From positions 602,501 to 666,500 of the forward strand of contig JACSYO010000384.1 of assembly GCA_016806645.1 (NCBI GenBank): a stretch of 64,000 nucleotides of DNA, read 5' to 3'. Below are positions 44,570 to 55,800 of this stretch, piece after piece. Position numbers and translations under genes: made by a program. Source of the DNA: Ophiodon elongatus (taxonomy: Eukaryota > Chordata > Actinopteri > Perciformes > Hexagrammidae). The notes below the pieces were generated by a model, which made no database searches, was not told where the DNA came from, and saw nothing but the letters and a program-made list of their open reading frames with translations. The first letter of the stretch is position 1; every line of letters begins with the position of its first letter.

Positions 44570-44760
44570 TTCCTACAAGGTTTATTTATTTGGCATTTTA
44601 CAACACGGGGTTGCACATTGAAATGTAAGTTGTAGCTCCTTCATACAACACACACATCGAACATATATGCAAATAATTAAATCAGAATAGAATGGAGTGA
44701 AATACAATGAAACAATATATGTGTGTGTATATATATATATATATATATGTGTATAGGTTA
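44570..44760 (+). repeat. Direct repeat copy 1 with (AT)n/(GT)n tail
   Basis: Shares CTACAAGGTTTATTTATTTG, AGAATAGAATGGAGTGAAAT and AATGAAACAATA with 47662-47810. Both copies end in a GT then AT microsatellite. Confidence 0.8.
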
Positions 44761-45610
44761 TTTCCCCCATTCCTAGCGTTGTTTTACATCTGACATTACC
44801 ACAGTATTGTTTTGGCGCCACAAAAATACCAACGTTATTATTTAGCTTAAAGTGCAGCCTCAAAGAGCTGTTATCATGTCTGTTGTCTCTTTTCACATCT
44901 CGATCCCAACGAGGCTTCTTAAACCAACACAACGTAATGAAACATACTAACCAACAGGTGAAGTCAATGGTTAGACGTGTTAAGTTAATGGGTGGAGGGG
45001 TTCCCCCTGGTGTGAACTGGAGATCAGCACCATGGAGAGCTCCAACAGTCTGAACCCTTAAAGGCAGGGTTGGTAATCTTGAGCCTGGTGTTGCCAACTC
45101 TTCTCCAAGTCAGCAGCACCGGCTCCAAAAGCTGCCAAATCTAGCATAGAAAGTCACCAAGTCGGCAACACTGACAGCCCTCCAAAGCCACGCCCACAGA
45201 ATTATCATTATATATGTAAACATAGAACATGGCTATTGTAAAAACTCACAGCTGTTAAGCAATGAGTGGAAAATAAATACTTAAATATAAATAAATAAAT
45301 GCATAAATAATTGCATGAATAAATACAGGAATGAATAAATAAATGCTTAACAGGACATAAAGAAATATATATCATACATTTATTTCTACATTTTTCTTCA
45401 CCTACATGTATTCCTTTATTTATTCCCTTATACATTTATTAATGTATTTATTTATTCATAGCTTACACACTGACAGGCAGGTAGTGGATTACATAATTGA
45501 TCGGACTAATTTTAGTCCTGCCACAGATACCGGATTTCTTTCTTCTTCTTTTTTTTTTTTTTAGCATTTGATTCATTGATTGCTATCAGAATATAATGAG
45601 ATTTTCAACA

Positions 45611-45618
45611 AATATATA

Positions 45619-45668
<50 letters not shown>
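45611..45668 (+). repeat. (AT)n microsatellite
   Basis: About 25 AT units inside a repeat-like segment. Related AT runs occur at 36755-36791, 44493-44520 and 47782-47801. Confidence 0.95.
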
Positions 45669-45673
<5 letters not shown>

Positions 45674-45847
45674 CTACACACACATATATATATAAATGTT
45701 TTTGAAGAAGACTTCAAGTAGAAGTACTGCAAAATTGTACTTAGTACTTAGTTACTATCCAGCACTACCTGCTTGTAATATATGATCTTAAACATGCAGT
45801 ATAAGTACACACTGTATTCTCTCTTCACACCACACACGTCTCCGCCT

Positions 45848-45862
45848 CTCTCTGTCTCTCTC

Positions 45863-45914
<52 letters not shown>
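45848..45914 (+). repeat. (TC)n microsatellite
   Basis: Almost pure TC run. A complementary (GA)n tract lies 525 bp downstream at 46440-46552, so the two could pair as an imperfect inverted repeat. Confidence 0.95.
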
Positions 45915-45918
<4 letters not shown>

Positions 45919-46434
45919 GTCTGTCCTATGTCTCTCTCCCATCTGAGGGGTGGAGGCTGACGGCTCGATGCCTTTTTCTGTGTTGAGGATGGAGGGAAGA
46001 GGGAATTAGTGGCTATTCTCCAGTCGGGTTTCGTAGAGAGAGAGAAAGGGAGAGCGACTTGATAATCACGTCCTATAAACCCGAGCTGGGACATTTTCTT
46101 CATGGGATCAAACCGGCTTTAAAAATGACTCGGGGAGTGAATCTGCTGCGCCAGGTATTAATGCACCTTTCCTTCCTTTTCCTGGTGGCGATACTGATAA
46201 TAGCTTGTAATGTAATCATCTGTTATCGGTTACATGGTGGGGGGGCGGGGGGGTGGATAGTTACATAACAGCGCGAGTCGAATCAGAGATTAATTAAGAA
46301 TGATTACACGCATGACATATCAATTGGAGGCTATAAGCAGGCTGTTTGTTTTTCTTCCCTTCTTCGTCCTGTTGACGTGATGGAGGAAAAATAAGCAGCC
46401 GGTTATAGATTGAGGAAGAAAACTGGAGGAAGGT

Positions 46435-46552
<118 letters not shown>

Positions 46553-46969
46553 AAAATGTTCCGGGCTTTAAGAGCCTGCAGGCCCTGCCGGCCCTCACAG
46601 CACCAGAAAACGAGCCATACTGGTGCATTTAAAGAAGGAAAACATTATAATTAATTGTTATTATTGTCTGGATTACCCCCGTCTCCATGACAACGGGTGA
46701 TCTCCAGTCTGTTAGTTTGCTCTCTTGCTTCCTTGCACCTGATCGCAGCCCCCCCCCCCTCCTCCACTCCCCCCTCCCCGTCGTTTAGCTTATAGCCCTG
46801 CTCTATAATAAAAAACCCTGTTATATTATGTTCATTATAAGCAGGTAAATCCCCAAAACACAGGTGATCTCCAATAACAGGCTTACAAGGTGAGGCCACT
46901 TTGTTAAATCAGGATAATTATCTTAAGAAAGCCTATGATATATCAGATATATGATTGTATTTAAGTATA

Positions 46970-47600
46970 GTCAGGAAAATATACTGAAAGCAGTAAAAGT
47001 AATAGGACTCAAAGCAGGATTTAAAAAAAAATTTAATAAAATTAATTTAGAGTAAAAGCAGCAAATCGTCACATTTTGAGAAGCTTAATAAAGGAAATAT
47101 TTCTCATTTTTGCATAAACAAATACTGAAGTAGTTATCGAATTATTTCCCAATAAATTTTCTGTCAATCGACTAATTGATTGGCTGTACTTGTATAAACT
47201 GTTGAGTAGTTTAATTTATAACAAAACATAACATTTTATAAACTCTTTATATGTTTTTCATGCAAAATACATATTCTGTAAAGTAGCTAGCTGTCAGATA
47301 AATGCAGTAAAAAGTGCAATATTTCCCTCTGAGAGTAGTAGAGTTGAAGTAGAAAGCATGAAAAGAAAGTGCTCAAGTAAAGTTCAAGTTACATGAAATG
47401 CTGCTACAGTACGTAACCCAATATGTCTGCTGTACTTTTACTTTGATACTTAAATTACATAATACATCTGTACTTCTACTTGTAAGGCTTTGAATGCAGG
47501 ACTTTCACTTGCAGTGGAGGAATTTCACTCTGAAGCTTTTCCACTTTTTCCACCTCTGTTCTGAGGTGTGTATTCTGAGTACTTTTTCCACCTCCGGATA
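46970..47600. repeat. AAGTACT-family repeat
   Basis: Contains GCTGTCAGATAAATGCAGTA, TTACTTTGATACTTAAATTA and CTTTGAATGCAGGACTTTCA, body phrases of the family. Confidence 0.65.
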
Positions 47601-47661
47601 TCACCTAAGCAGCAGTTCACTGAAGTATTATTGTAGCATTCTACATATTTTACTCTAGTAT

Positions 47662-47765
47662 TCTACAAGGTTTATTTATTTGGCATTTTAAAACATGGGA
47701 TTTGCACATGAATAGATACAGAATAGAATGGAGTGAAATTAAATGAAACAATACATACATACAGT

Positions 47766-47802
<37 letters not shown>

Positions 47803-47810
47803 GTGTAATT
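47662..47810 (+). repeat. Direct repeat copy 2 with (GT)n/(AT)n tail
   Basis: Second copy of the 44570-44760 segment in the same orientation, 3.1 kb away. Confidence 0.8.
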
Positions 47811-47949
47811 ATGTTTTAATAATATACCTACATTTTTTCTGATCTGCTCTTGTTGCACTTCGGGAACAGATGTTTCACATTAAAAGCATCCAGGGTTGAA
47901 TGCCACAGGAATCCTCTCCTTCCCTGATAGACTTTTAATGTGAAACAAA

Positions 47950-49300
47950 CCCACACTTTTCCTGTTAAAAGGTCAGCTCCACCCAAATCACCAAAAACAT
48001 ATTCTCACTTATCCTTAGTCTGTTTCAGTTTCCTCTTTATTTTGTGTGTACATGTAATGTGGGGGAACTGATCCTTTAGGCTTGCATGATTTTGGATAAT
48101 TGGCCTCAATGCAGCATAATGAAGAACAGCAATGCATTGTTTGCGAATTATGCCGTATTTTTTATAATCAGTTGTCAAATGCGGCTGGTTTGGATCCAGC
48201 TGACGACCAGTCTCCCCTGAGATCTAAAGGGCTAAAATAAATACGATAAGATGCTATGATTTAAACACAACTTCTTTGAGATGTCCATGCTTCCTGTGCT
48301 CAGCTGTTGGTGTGTTCCTAAAAATAGCATGTGTCCCCATGTGGCCAACGCTCGATTTTGGATCCTCGTCCGGATATAGCTACCTGGTTAACAGCCTCCT
48401 CTACACAGCGGAGATGAATCCAAGTCAATATCATTGAACGAGTGTCTCCTGATCGATAGACTTTCCTTAGTTCATCCAACACGATGCCTGTGTGCTCCAC
48501 ATCTTGGTGCAGGCCAAGTACATATTTCAGCATTGACGCATTGGTGAAACAGGCCTTTTCAAATTTTACAACATAAACATTCTAAATGGGCCCCTTTGTA
48601 TTTACTTATGGACAAAAAAGAAGGCTACGGAAAAAGAAAACGACGACGTGTTTCTTACCACCCATCAAATTTACGTCCTCTTGTAGCTCTTTTTATGGTC
48701 TCCAGCATCTCCTCGGGGAAATATCTGGCTCTTTAGCTGCTAAATGCTCCATTGTGTTCACCAGCTAATCTCTTATCTAGTCTGTGCAGGTCGTGTTTTG
48801 TTTTTTGTTTTTCTGCTGGAAAGCTTCTGCTGCGGTCAAAAAAGGTCCAATGGGAGCTGTGAGTGAACCAAAACAATAAAATGAAACACGTTAAAAATGC
48901 TTCGTACAGCCGAGAGGAAATGCAGAGTCAGATGATGATAACACTTTTCATATGCACATAGTCCTTTAATCCATTGTTGAAGCAACACGTAACTTTCCTA
49001 TTGTGTTGATTTTGGCGGCCACTGTGGACAAAAGCGCCACCACCTCGTAAAAGATCTTTATTACTATACTGCTTAGCTTTTCCTTTGTTCTTTGCTGCCA
49101 CAGTATCATCCATAACCACAAAATATAACGTCAAAGAGAAAAATCTCCTCCCGCTTCCTTTTAACTGGTTAACATACTTCTCAGTGCCAAACTTTGCCTT
49201 TAAAAATGTAAACGTATGCTCTTCTGTTCTGCGTGCCGTCAGTCATTTCGTCTGATTTCGCGGGGAATCTGTTTTTCCTGGGTTTTGGTGAAGGCTTTGG
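47950..49300. other. Repeat-like intergenic DNA left of the Tc1-like relic
   Basis: Segments near 48690-48780 (TGGCTCTTTAGCTGCTAAAT, GTTCACCAGCTAATCTCTTA) have the look of dispersed fish DNA-transposon sequence. No intact ORF was recognised. Confidence 0.35.
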
Positions 49301-49369
49301 CTGACCGTGATATTCTTATCCCAAACCTTACCAATCTCACTCCACATGTCTAAACCTAAACAATCCAAC

Positions 49370-51575
49370 CAATGAAGGCAACGAGTGCTAGCCAGGTAGC
49401 GGTGAGCGGGTCATGCCTACTCCGTCGAAGAAAACCCAAACAAATTTGTGATTACTGTAAAGAAATGAGTATTTCAAAAACTGCTGATCTACTGGGATTT
49501 GCACGCACAACCATCTCTAGGGTTTACAGAGAATGGTCCGAAAAAGAGAAAATATCCAGTGAGCGGCAGTTGTGTGGACGAAAATGCCTTGTTGATGTCA
49601 GAGGTCAGAGGTCAGAGGTCAGAGGAGAATGGGCAGAGTGGTAGGAGATGATAGAAAGGCAACAGTAACTCAAATAACCACTCGTTACAACCAAGGTATG
49701 CAGAATACCATCTCTGAACCACAACACCTGGAACCTTGAAGCAGACGGGCTCCAGCAGCAGGAGACCACACCGGGGGCCACTCCTTCAGCTAAGAACAGG
49801 AACCTGAGGCTCCAGCAGCAGAAGACCACACCGGAGGCCACTCCTGTCAGCTAAGAACAGGAACCTGAGGCTCCAGCAGCAGGAGACCACACCGGGGCCA
49901 CTCCTGTTAGCTAAGAACAGGAACCTGAGGCTCCAGCAGCAGGAGACCACACCGGGGCCACTCCTGTTAGCTAAGAACAGGAACCTGAGGCTCCAGCAGC
50001 AGGAGACCACACCGGGGCCACTCCTTCAGCTAAGAACAGGAACCTGAGGCTCCAGCAGCAGAAGACCACACCGGGGCCACTCCTGTTAGCTAAGAACAGG
50101 AACCTGAGGCTCCAGCAGCAGGAGACCACACCGGGGCCACTCCTGTTAGCTAAGAACAGGAACCTGAGGCTCCAGCAGGAGAAGACCACACCGGGGCCTC
50201 TCCTGTTAGCTAAGAACAGGAACCTGAGGCTCCAGCAGCAGAAGACCACACCGGGGCCACTCCTGTTAGCTAAGAACAGGAACCTGAGGCTCCAGCAGCA
50301 GGAGACCACACCGGGGCCACTCCTTCAGCTAAGAACAGGAACCTGAGGCTCCAGCAGCAGAAGACCACACCGGGGCCACTCCTGTTAGCTAAGAACAGGA
50401 ACCTGAGGCTCCAGCAGCAGAAGACCACACCGGGGCCACTCCTGTTAGCTAAGAACAGGAACCTGAGGCTCCAGCAGGAGAAGACCACACCGGGGCCACT
50501 CCTGTTAGCTAAGAACAGGAACCTGAGGCTCCAGCAGCAGAAGACCACACCGGGGCCACTCCTGTTAGCTAAGAACAGGAACCTGAGGCTCCAGCAGCAG
50601 GAGACCACACCGGGGCCACTCCTTCAGCTAAGAACAGGAACCTGAGGCTCCAACAGCAGGAGACCACACCGGGGCCACTCCTTCAGCTAAGAACAGGAAC
50701 CTGAGGCTCCAGCAGGAGAAGACCACACCGGGGCCACTCCTTCAGCTAAGAACAGGAACCTGAGGCTCCAGCAGCAGAAGACCACACCGGGGCCACTCCT
50801 GTTAGCTAAGAACAGGAACCTGAGGCTCCAGCAGCAGGAGACCACACCGGGGGCCACTCCTGTTAGCTAAGAACAGGAACCTGAGGCTACAATTTGCACA
50901 GGCTCACCAAAATTGGACAATAGAAGAATAGAAAGCCTTTGCCTGGTCTGCAACATTCAGATGGTAGGGTCAGAATTTGGCGTAAACAACATGAAAGCAT
51001 AGATCCATCCTGCCTTGTATCAACGGTTCAGGCTGCTGGTGGTGGTCTCATGGTGTGGGGGATATTTTCTTGGCACACTTTGGGCCCCTTAGTACCAATT
51101 GAGCATGGTTTAAACGCCATGGCCTACCTGAGTATTGTTGCTGACCATGTCCATCCCTTTATGACCACAGTGAACCATCTTCTGATGGCTGCTTCCAGCA
51201 GGATAATGCTCCATGTCACAAAGCTCAAATCATCTCAAACTGCTTTCTTGAACATGACAATGAGTTCACAGTACTCCAACGGCCTCCACAGTCACCAGAT
51301 CTCAATCCAATAGAGCTCCTTTGGGATGTGGTGATGCGAACGGGAGATTCACATCATGGATGTGCAGCCGACAAATCTGCAGCAACTGCGTGATGCCATC
51401 ATGTCAATATATATAAATATATATATATAGTGATGCAATCATGTCAATATGGACCAAAATCTCTGAGGAATGTTTCCAACACCTTGTTGAATCTATGCTA
51501 CGAAGAATTAAGGCAGTTCTGAAGGCAAAAGGGGGTCCAACCCGGTACTAGCAAGGTGTACCTAATAAAGTGTCT
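49370..51575 (+). mobile_element. Tc1/mariner-like transposon relic, transposase broken
   Basis: Plus-strand fragments of a Tc1-like transposase. The N-terminal helix-turn-helix region lies at 49372-49560 (ISKTADLLGFARTTISRVYR), the catalytic-domain middle at 50939-51310 (HSDGRVRIWRKQHES, VMVWGIFSW-like block), and its end near 51310-51540 (DLNPIE-like, then AVLKAKGGP). Stops and frameshifts interrupt it. The right end carries CAAGGTGTACCTAATAAAGTG and TCTGGTGAGTGTA, typical of a Tc1-type inverted terminus, ending near 51575. I could not find the matching left terminus. The coding region is interrupted by a tandem expansion of about 59 bp units, annotated separately. Confidence 0.85.
49750..50890 (+). 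repeat. About 59-bp minisatellite inside the Tc1 transposase, 19 units
   Basis: Units read GAGACCACACCGGGGCCACT, CCTGTTAGCTAAGAACAGGA and ACCTGAGGCTCCAGCAGCA (with a shorter CCTTCAGC variant). The last partial unit runs straight into the transposase continuation (AATTTGCACAGGCTCACCA). The unit therefore corresponds to one stretch of the transposase gene that was amplified in place. Reverse-strand frames are open only because the unit lacks stops there. Confidence 0.95.
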
Positions 51576-52309
51576 GGTGAGTGTAAAGGCACCAGTGTTA
51601 AACATTCTCACAACAAGTTAAAAACTCTTTGTAGTAACTTTAATATAAAGATATCAGCTAGCTTTAATTCATTTCTTTGCTACATCCTGTGAGAGTCGAC
51701 TACAACATTGGTACTGCTGTTGATTATATTGGCTTTTATAGATTCTTTACTGTCATTGCCATCATAATAAACATGCTCTAAAAGCCTGTATAATTATGTT
51801 TCCATACACAGATATTCATCTATCTATTAGAGCTAAAAATATAAAACAAAAAATAGCAACCAGATGTTTCATAAATAACCACTTTATGCACGAAGCCGAT
51901 ATACAAGCACACTATTCCTCCTCAGGCCCTCTGAAACAACATGAAACGGACAAATGTTATCCAACACTGTGTGCAGCCTCATCCAGTACATTCCTGGTAT
52001 ATTGTGAGGACTTGGGTAGACTGCGCTGTGCGTTGCCACGGAAACCATCCCTGCTCAGGCTCATAATATTCTCCTGTGAATGGAGAGCAGAACGGCTTCA
52101 ACATAGCCATTTGTTCTAGTGGTAAAAAAAACAACCCAAAAAAACCCTGATGGTGGCTTAGGCTATGTAGAAAAGGTGATCTGCCACATCAGAGGTGTCA
52201 CATAACTATTCTACTGTTTGTCATAGGCATTGTATTTATTTCATTATTATATTGTTTATTTTTCCACTGGTGGGGTCCGACTTGAGTCCTGAAGGAACAT
52301 GTTCTGACA

Positions 52310-52700
52310 TCAGTGGTGGACGAAGTACTAATATCTTTATTTGAGTAAAACTACCAATACCACAATGTAAAAAATACTCTGTTACAAGTAAATGTTCTCC
52401 ATTCAAAATCTTACTTGAGTAAAAGTACAAACGTAATAGCATCAAAACATACAAAAGTAAAAGTGTTCATAATGGAAAAATTAATCCATTTAATTTTGCA
52501 GCTGGTAAATGTGGAGCTAATTTAAATTGATTTGTATACAGCTGGGTATCTCAATCCATATTATTGTATCATCATTTATTTGTGGATTTAATTTTGTATT
52601 AATAATCTAAATCTGCAAAGTAACTATAACTGCCAAATAAATGTATGAGAGTAAAACATTTTATTTTTACTCCAACATGTAATGAAGTAGAAGTGTAAAG
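52310..52700. repeat. AAGTACT-family repeat next to the kcnj6 coding exon
   Basis: Begins ATCAGTGGTGGACGAAGTAC and contains TTACTTGAGTAAAAGTACAA and CAGCTGGTAAATGTGGAGCT. Ends about 120 bp before the splice acceptor of the first kcnj6 coding exon. Confidence 0.75.
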
Positions 52701-52847
52701 TAGCCCAAAATGGAAATACTGAAAATTGTTCTGAAGTCCAGATGTGCTTGTGTACATATACTCTCTCGCTCTTGCACTTTTCTAAGTATTACTACTAATC
52801 ACCACCATGTTTCTTCTCTTAAAGGCTTGAATCCACCTAGAAACCAC

Positions 52848-55800
52848 ATGGAGCAGGATGTGGAGAGCCCGGCCATCATCAAAAAGCCCAAGTTGCCACA
52901 GCAGGACTTTGACGACCTGCCAAAACCGCTGTCAGAGAAGGAACGGGCCAAGAGGGTCCAGCGGTACGTCCAGAAAGACGGGAAGTGCAACGTCCGTCAC
53001 GGTAATGTTCGAGAGACGTACCGCTATCTGACGGACATTTTCACCACGCTGGTCGATCTCAAATGGAGGTTCAACCTGTTCATTTTTGTGCTGGTGTACA
53101 CCGTGACGTGGCTCTTCTTCGGCTTCATGTGGTGGCTCATTGCGTACCTTCGGGGTGATCTGGAGCACTTATCAGACAACAAGTGGACTCCATGTGTCAA
53201 TAACCTCAATGGGTTTGTATCAGCTTTTCTGTTCTCCATTGAGACAGAGACCACCATCGGTTATGGGTACAGAGTCATCACGGACCAATGCCCCGAGGGG
53301 ATCCTCCTGCTTTTAATTCAGTCAGTGCTGGGATCTATCGTGAACGCCTTCATGGTGGGTTGCATGTTTGTTAAGATTTCCCAGCCCAAGAAGCGAGCTG
53401 AGACACTAGTGTTTTCCACCAATGCCGTCATCTCAATGAGAGACGGACGGCTGTGCCTGATGTTCAGAGTCGGAGACCTCCGAAACTCGCACATCGTCGA
53501 GGCTTCAATCAGGGCTAAGCTTATAAAGTCCAAGCAGACCAAGGAAGGGGAGTTCATCCCTTTGAACCAGACGGACATAAATGTGGGTTACAACACGGGA
53601 GATGACAGGCTCTTCCTGGTGTCGCCGCTCATCATCTGCCATGAGATAAACCAGGACAGCCCCTTCTGGGAGGTCACAAAAGCCCACCTGACCAGGGACG
53701 AGCTGGAGGTAGTTGTGATTCTGGAGGGGATGGTCGAGGCCACAGGTGAGTCATCAAATGTTTCAAATGTTGTACTTGTACTTGTGTACTTGTGATGTTA
53801 TTATGCATATATTACAATACAATGTGTACACTTCCACTACAACGCAGTCGGTCGTGACAGAGTCATCAGCTGTAACCGTCATATGAGCGTGGCCCAGCGG
53901 GCCTTGAGCTCGCCGCTGGGCCACGCTCACATGCTCTAACAGCTCCGAAGCCCGGATGACATCACACACAGAGGGTGACTTCATTCGCTGCTTATGTAGA
54001 CTCCACTATATCTCTACGTAGAAAATAGTTGTTTGCTGCCATTATAATTGTCACAACCTGGCTCTGAGGCCATGACAAATATGCAAAGGACACAGTGGAT
54101 AACGGTAAATTAAAGGTGTTTATTATGATCAAGTAAAGAAAAGACTATAATTGTGAAGTGTGTCAGTCAGTAACCTCAGTAATGTAAATGTGAATGCGTG
54201 AGCATGATGACGTGTGGGGTGTTGTCAGCGGAAACAAAGGAAGACCAAACCCAGGCATGAGCCGGAGAGAGAGGGCAGAGCAATCCTGGAGTCGGGCTTT
54301 TATTCCCCCGACTCCAGGACCGGGTGCTCTGCATCCAGTAATTGGCCACACCCACGTTCCTGTGGCACATTCAGGGACAAATAGTTGACCACACCGGCGT
54401 TACAGGCAGGAGCAGCCACACACCCTCCCCCTGCCCCCCCCCCACTTAAAGTCGGTGTCCCAGGGGACCACCGGCATACTACCAACCCACAGGAGCAACA
54501 CTACCCACACGGTTCAAATAGGACAAAGTAGTAACAATCATATATGCCCTTCACACATAATCCCTGTAGCTCCCCACTCCATCATCAGCAACTCCGTTAC
54601 CTGAGAAGCAAATTAAGAAGATGGACACAAGAAGAACAGTTAAAATGATACAATATGGCAATATATAAAGTTACCTTGTCAGCCTCTGGTTTGGGCATCC
54701 GACGGAACGTGACCAGGTCAGAGGATTATGATCCGTGCACACCAAAATCAACCAAAATCAAAATGAAGTAGAGCCACACGACCCCGTCCCACTACCCAAC
54801 CGAGGTACATCACTGTATCCTTTGCAAAGCCACATTTGGCCAAATCAATGGTGAGCCGCCCCTCCGCCAAACGGTCAACCAGCGCACGGATGCGCTGAAG
54901 GTGCGAGTGCCAAGTATTGCTGAAAATGACCAAATCACCACAACCTTTTAATCCAGACACTTCCTGTTCATGCTGGGATAGAGGTACCTGTCAATACCCT
55001 TTCAGCAAATCAACTTTGATACCAAACCTTGCAGACCCTACCTGATCGACACCATCATCCATGCCTGGCAAAGGAAATGAACGAGATTTCGTTACAGAAG
55101 TCACTCCTCTCATGTCCGTGCAGAAAGCAGACGTCCCATCCCCCTCATGCACCAAAACCTCAGCCACCGCAGGAGCTGGATGAACACCATCCGGCAGGGG
55201 CCGTCACATAATGTTCAGAATGTCATAAAGGGAACCTTTAACAGTGTTGCACAGTATTAACCTGTATCTTTATATATATATTATTTTTTTAGCCATGCCA
55301 GCGGTATGCCTCGAGGAATGGTAATGTAGGTCCGTCAGTTGATCCACCACTTTGGTCCTGACCGAAATATCCAGATCCTCGTATTCCACGAGGTCAAATT
55401 CAATTCAATTCAATTTAAATGGAGTTGGCTTTGGCGAGAGCATTGCTGGATACAACTTCAGTTCCCCATTGGAACAGGCCGTTTCATGGCAAAGTAAACC
55501 GGCGAAAATATTCTAAATATAGTTTGTAGATATCTCATGCAACCCAACTTCAAAAGACCCGAACTCGTCCCTCAAGATAAACATTTATTGTCTCCAGAAT
55601 GAATCCTACTTACTTTGGTGATCTCCTGACTTTTCCAGTAGCGCCACCATGACGTTGACATTTTGTGGTTTTGAGTGAAATGTCAATCAACAACTATTCG
55701 GATGGCTTGGCACAAACTTAAGTACACACTTTAGTTTCTCCTTGAGGGTGACCTGTAAAAACTCTGGTGATCCTCTGGCTTTCTTTCCTCTCAGTTCACC

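Noticed and set aside
45748..45942. Arg-Glu repeat frame (and similar frames at 46320-46654)
   Set aside because: Translations of (TC)n and (GA)n microsatellites.
46059..46268. 69-codon ORF with a membrane-helix-like stretch
   Set aside because: Crosses a plausible splice donor at 46154 and has no recognised homologue; mentioned only as a possible upstream kcnj6 region.
49605..50608. Minus-strand frames of CCWSLRFLFLA repeats
   Set aside because: Reverse reading of the Tc1-derived minisatellite; not a protein family.
49750..50890. CRISPR-like array of regular repeats
   Set aside because: Vertebrate genome, whole units are repeated without unique spacers, and flanks are a Tc1 transposase.
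52710..52847. Extended kcnj6 N-terminus from the ATG at 52710
   Set aside because: This stretch precedes a clear polypyrimidine-AG acceptor (about 52824) and abuts a dispersed repeat; the ATG at 52848 matches the human internal MDQDVES block.
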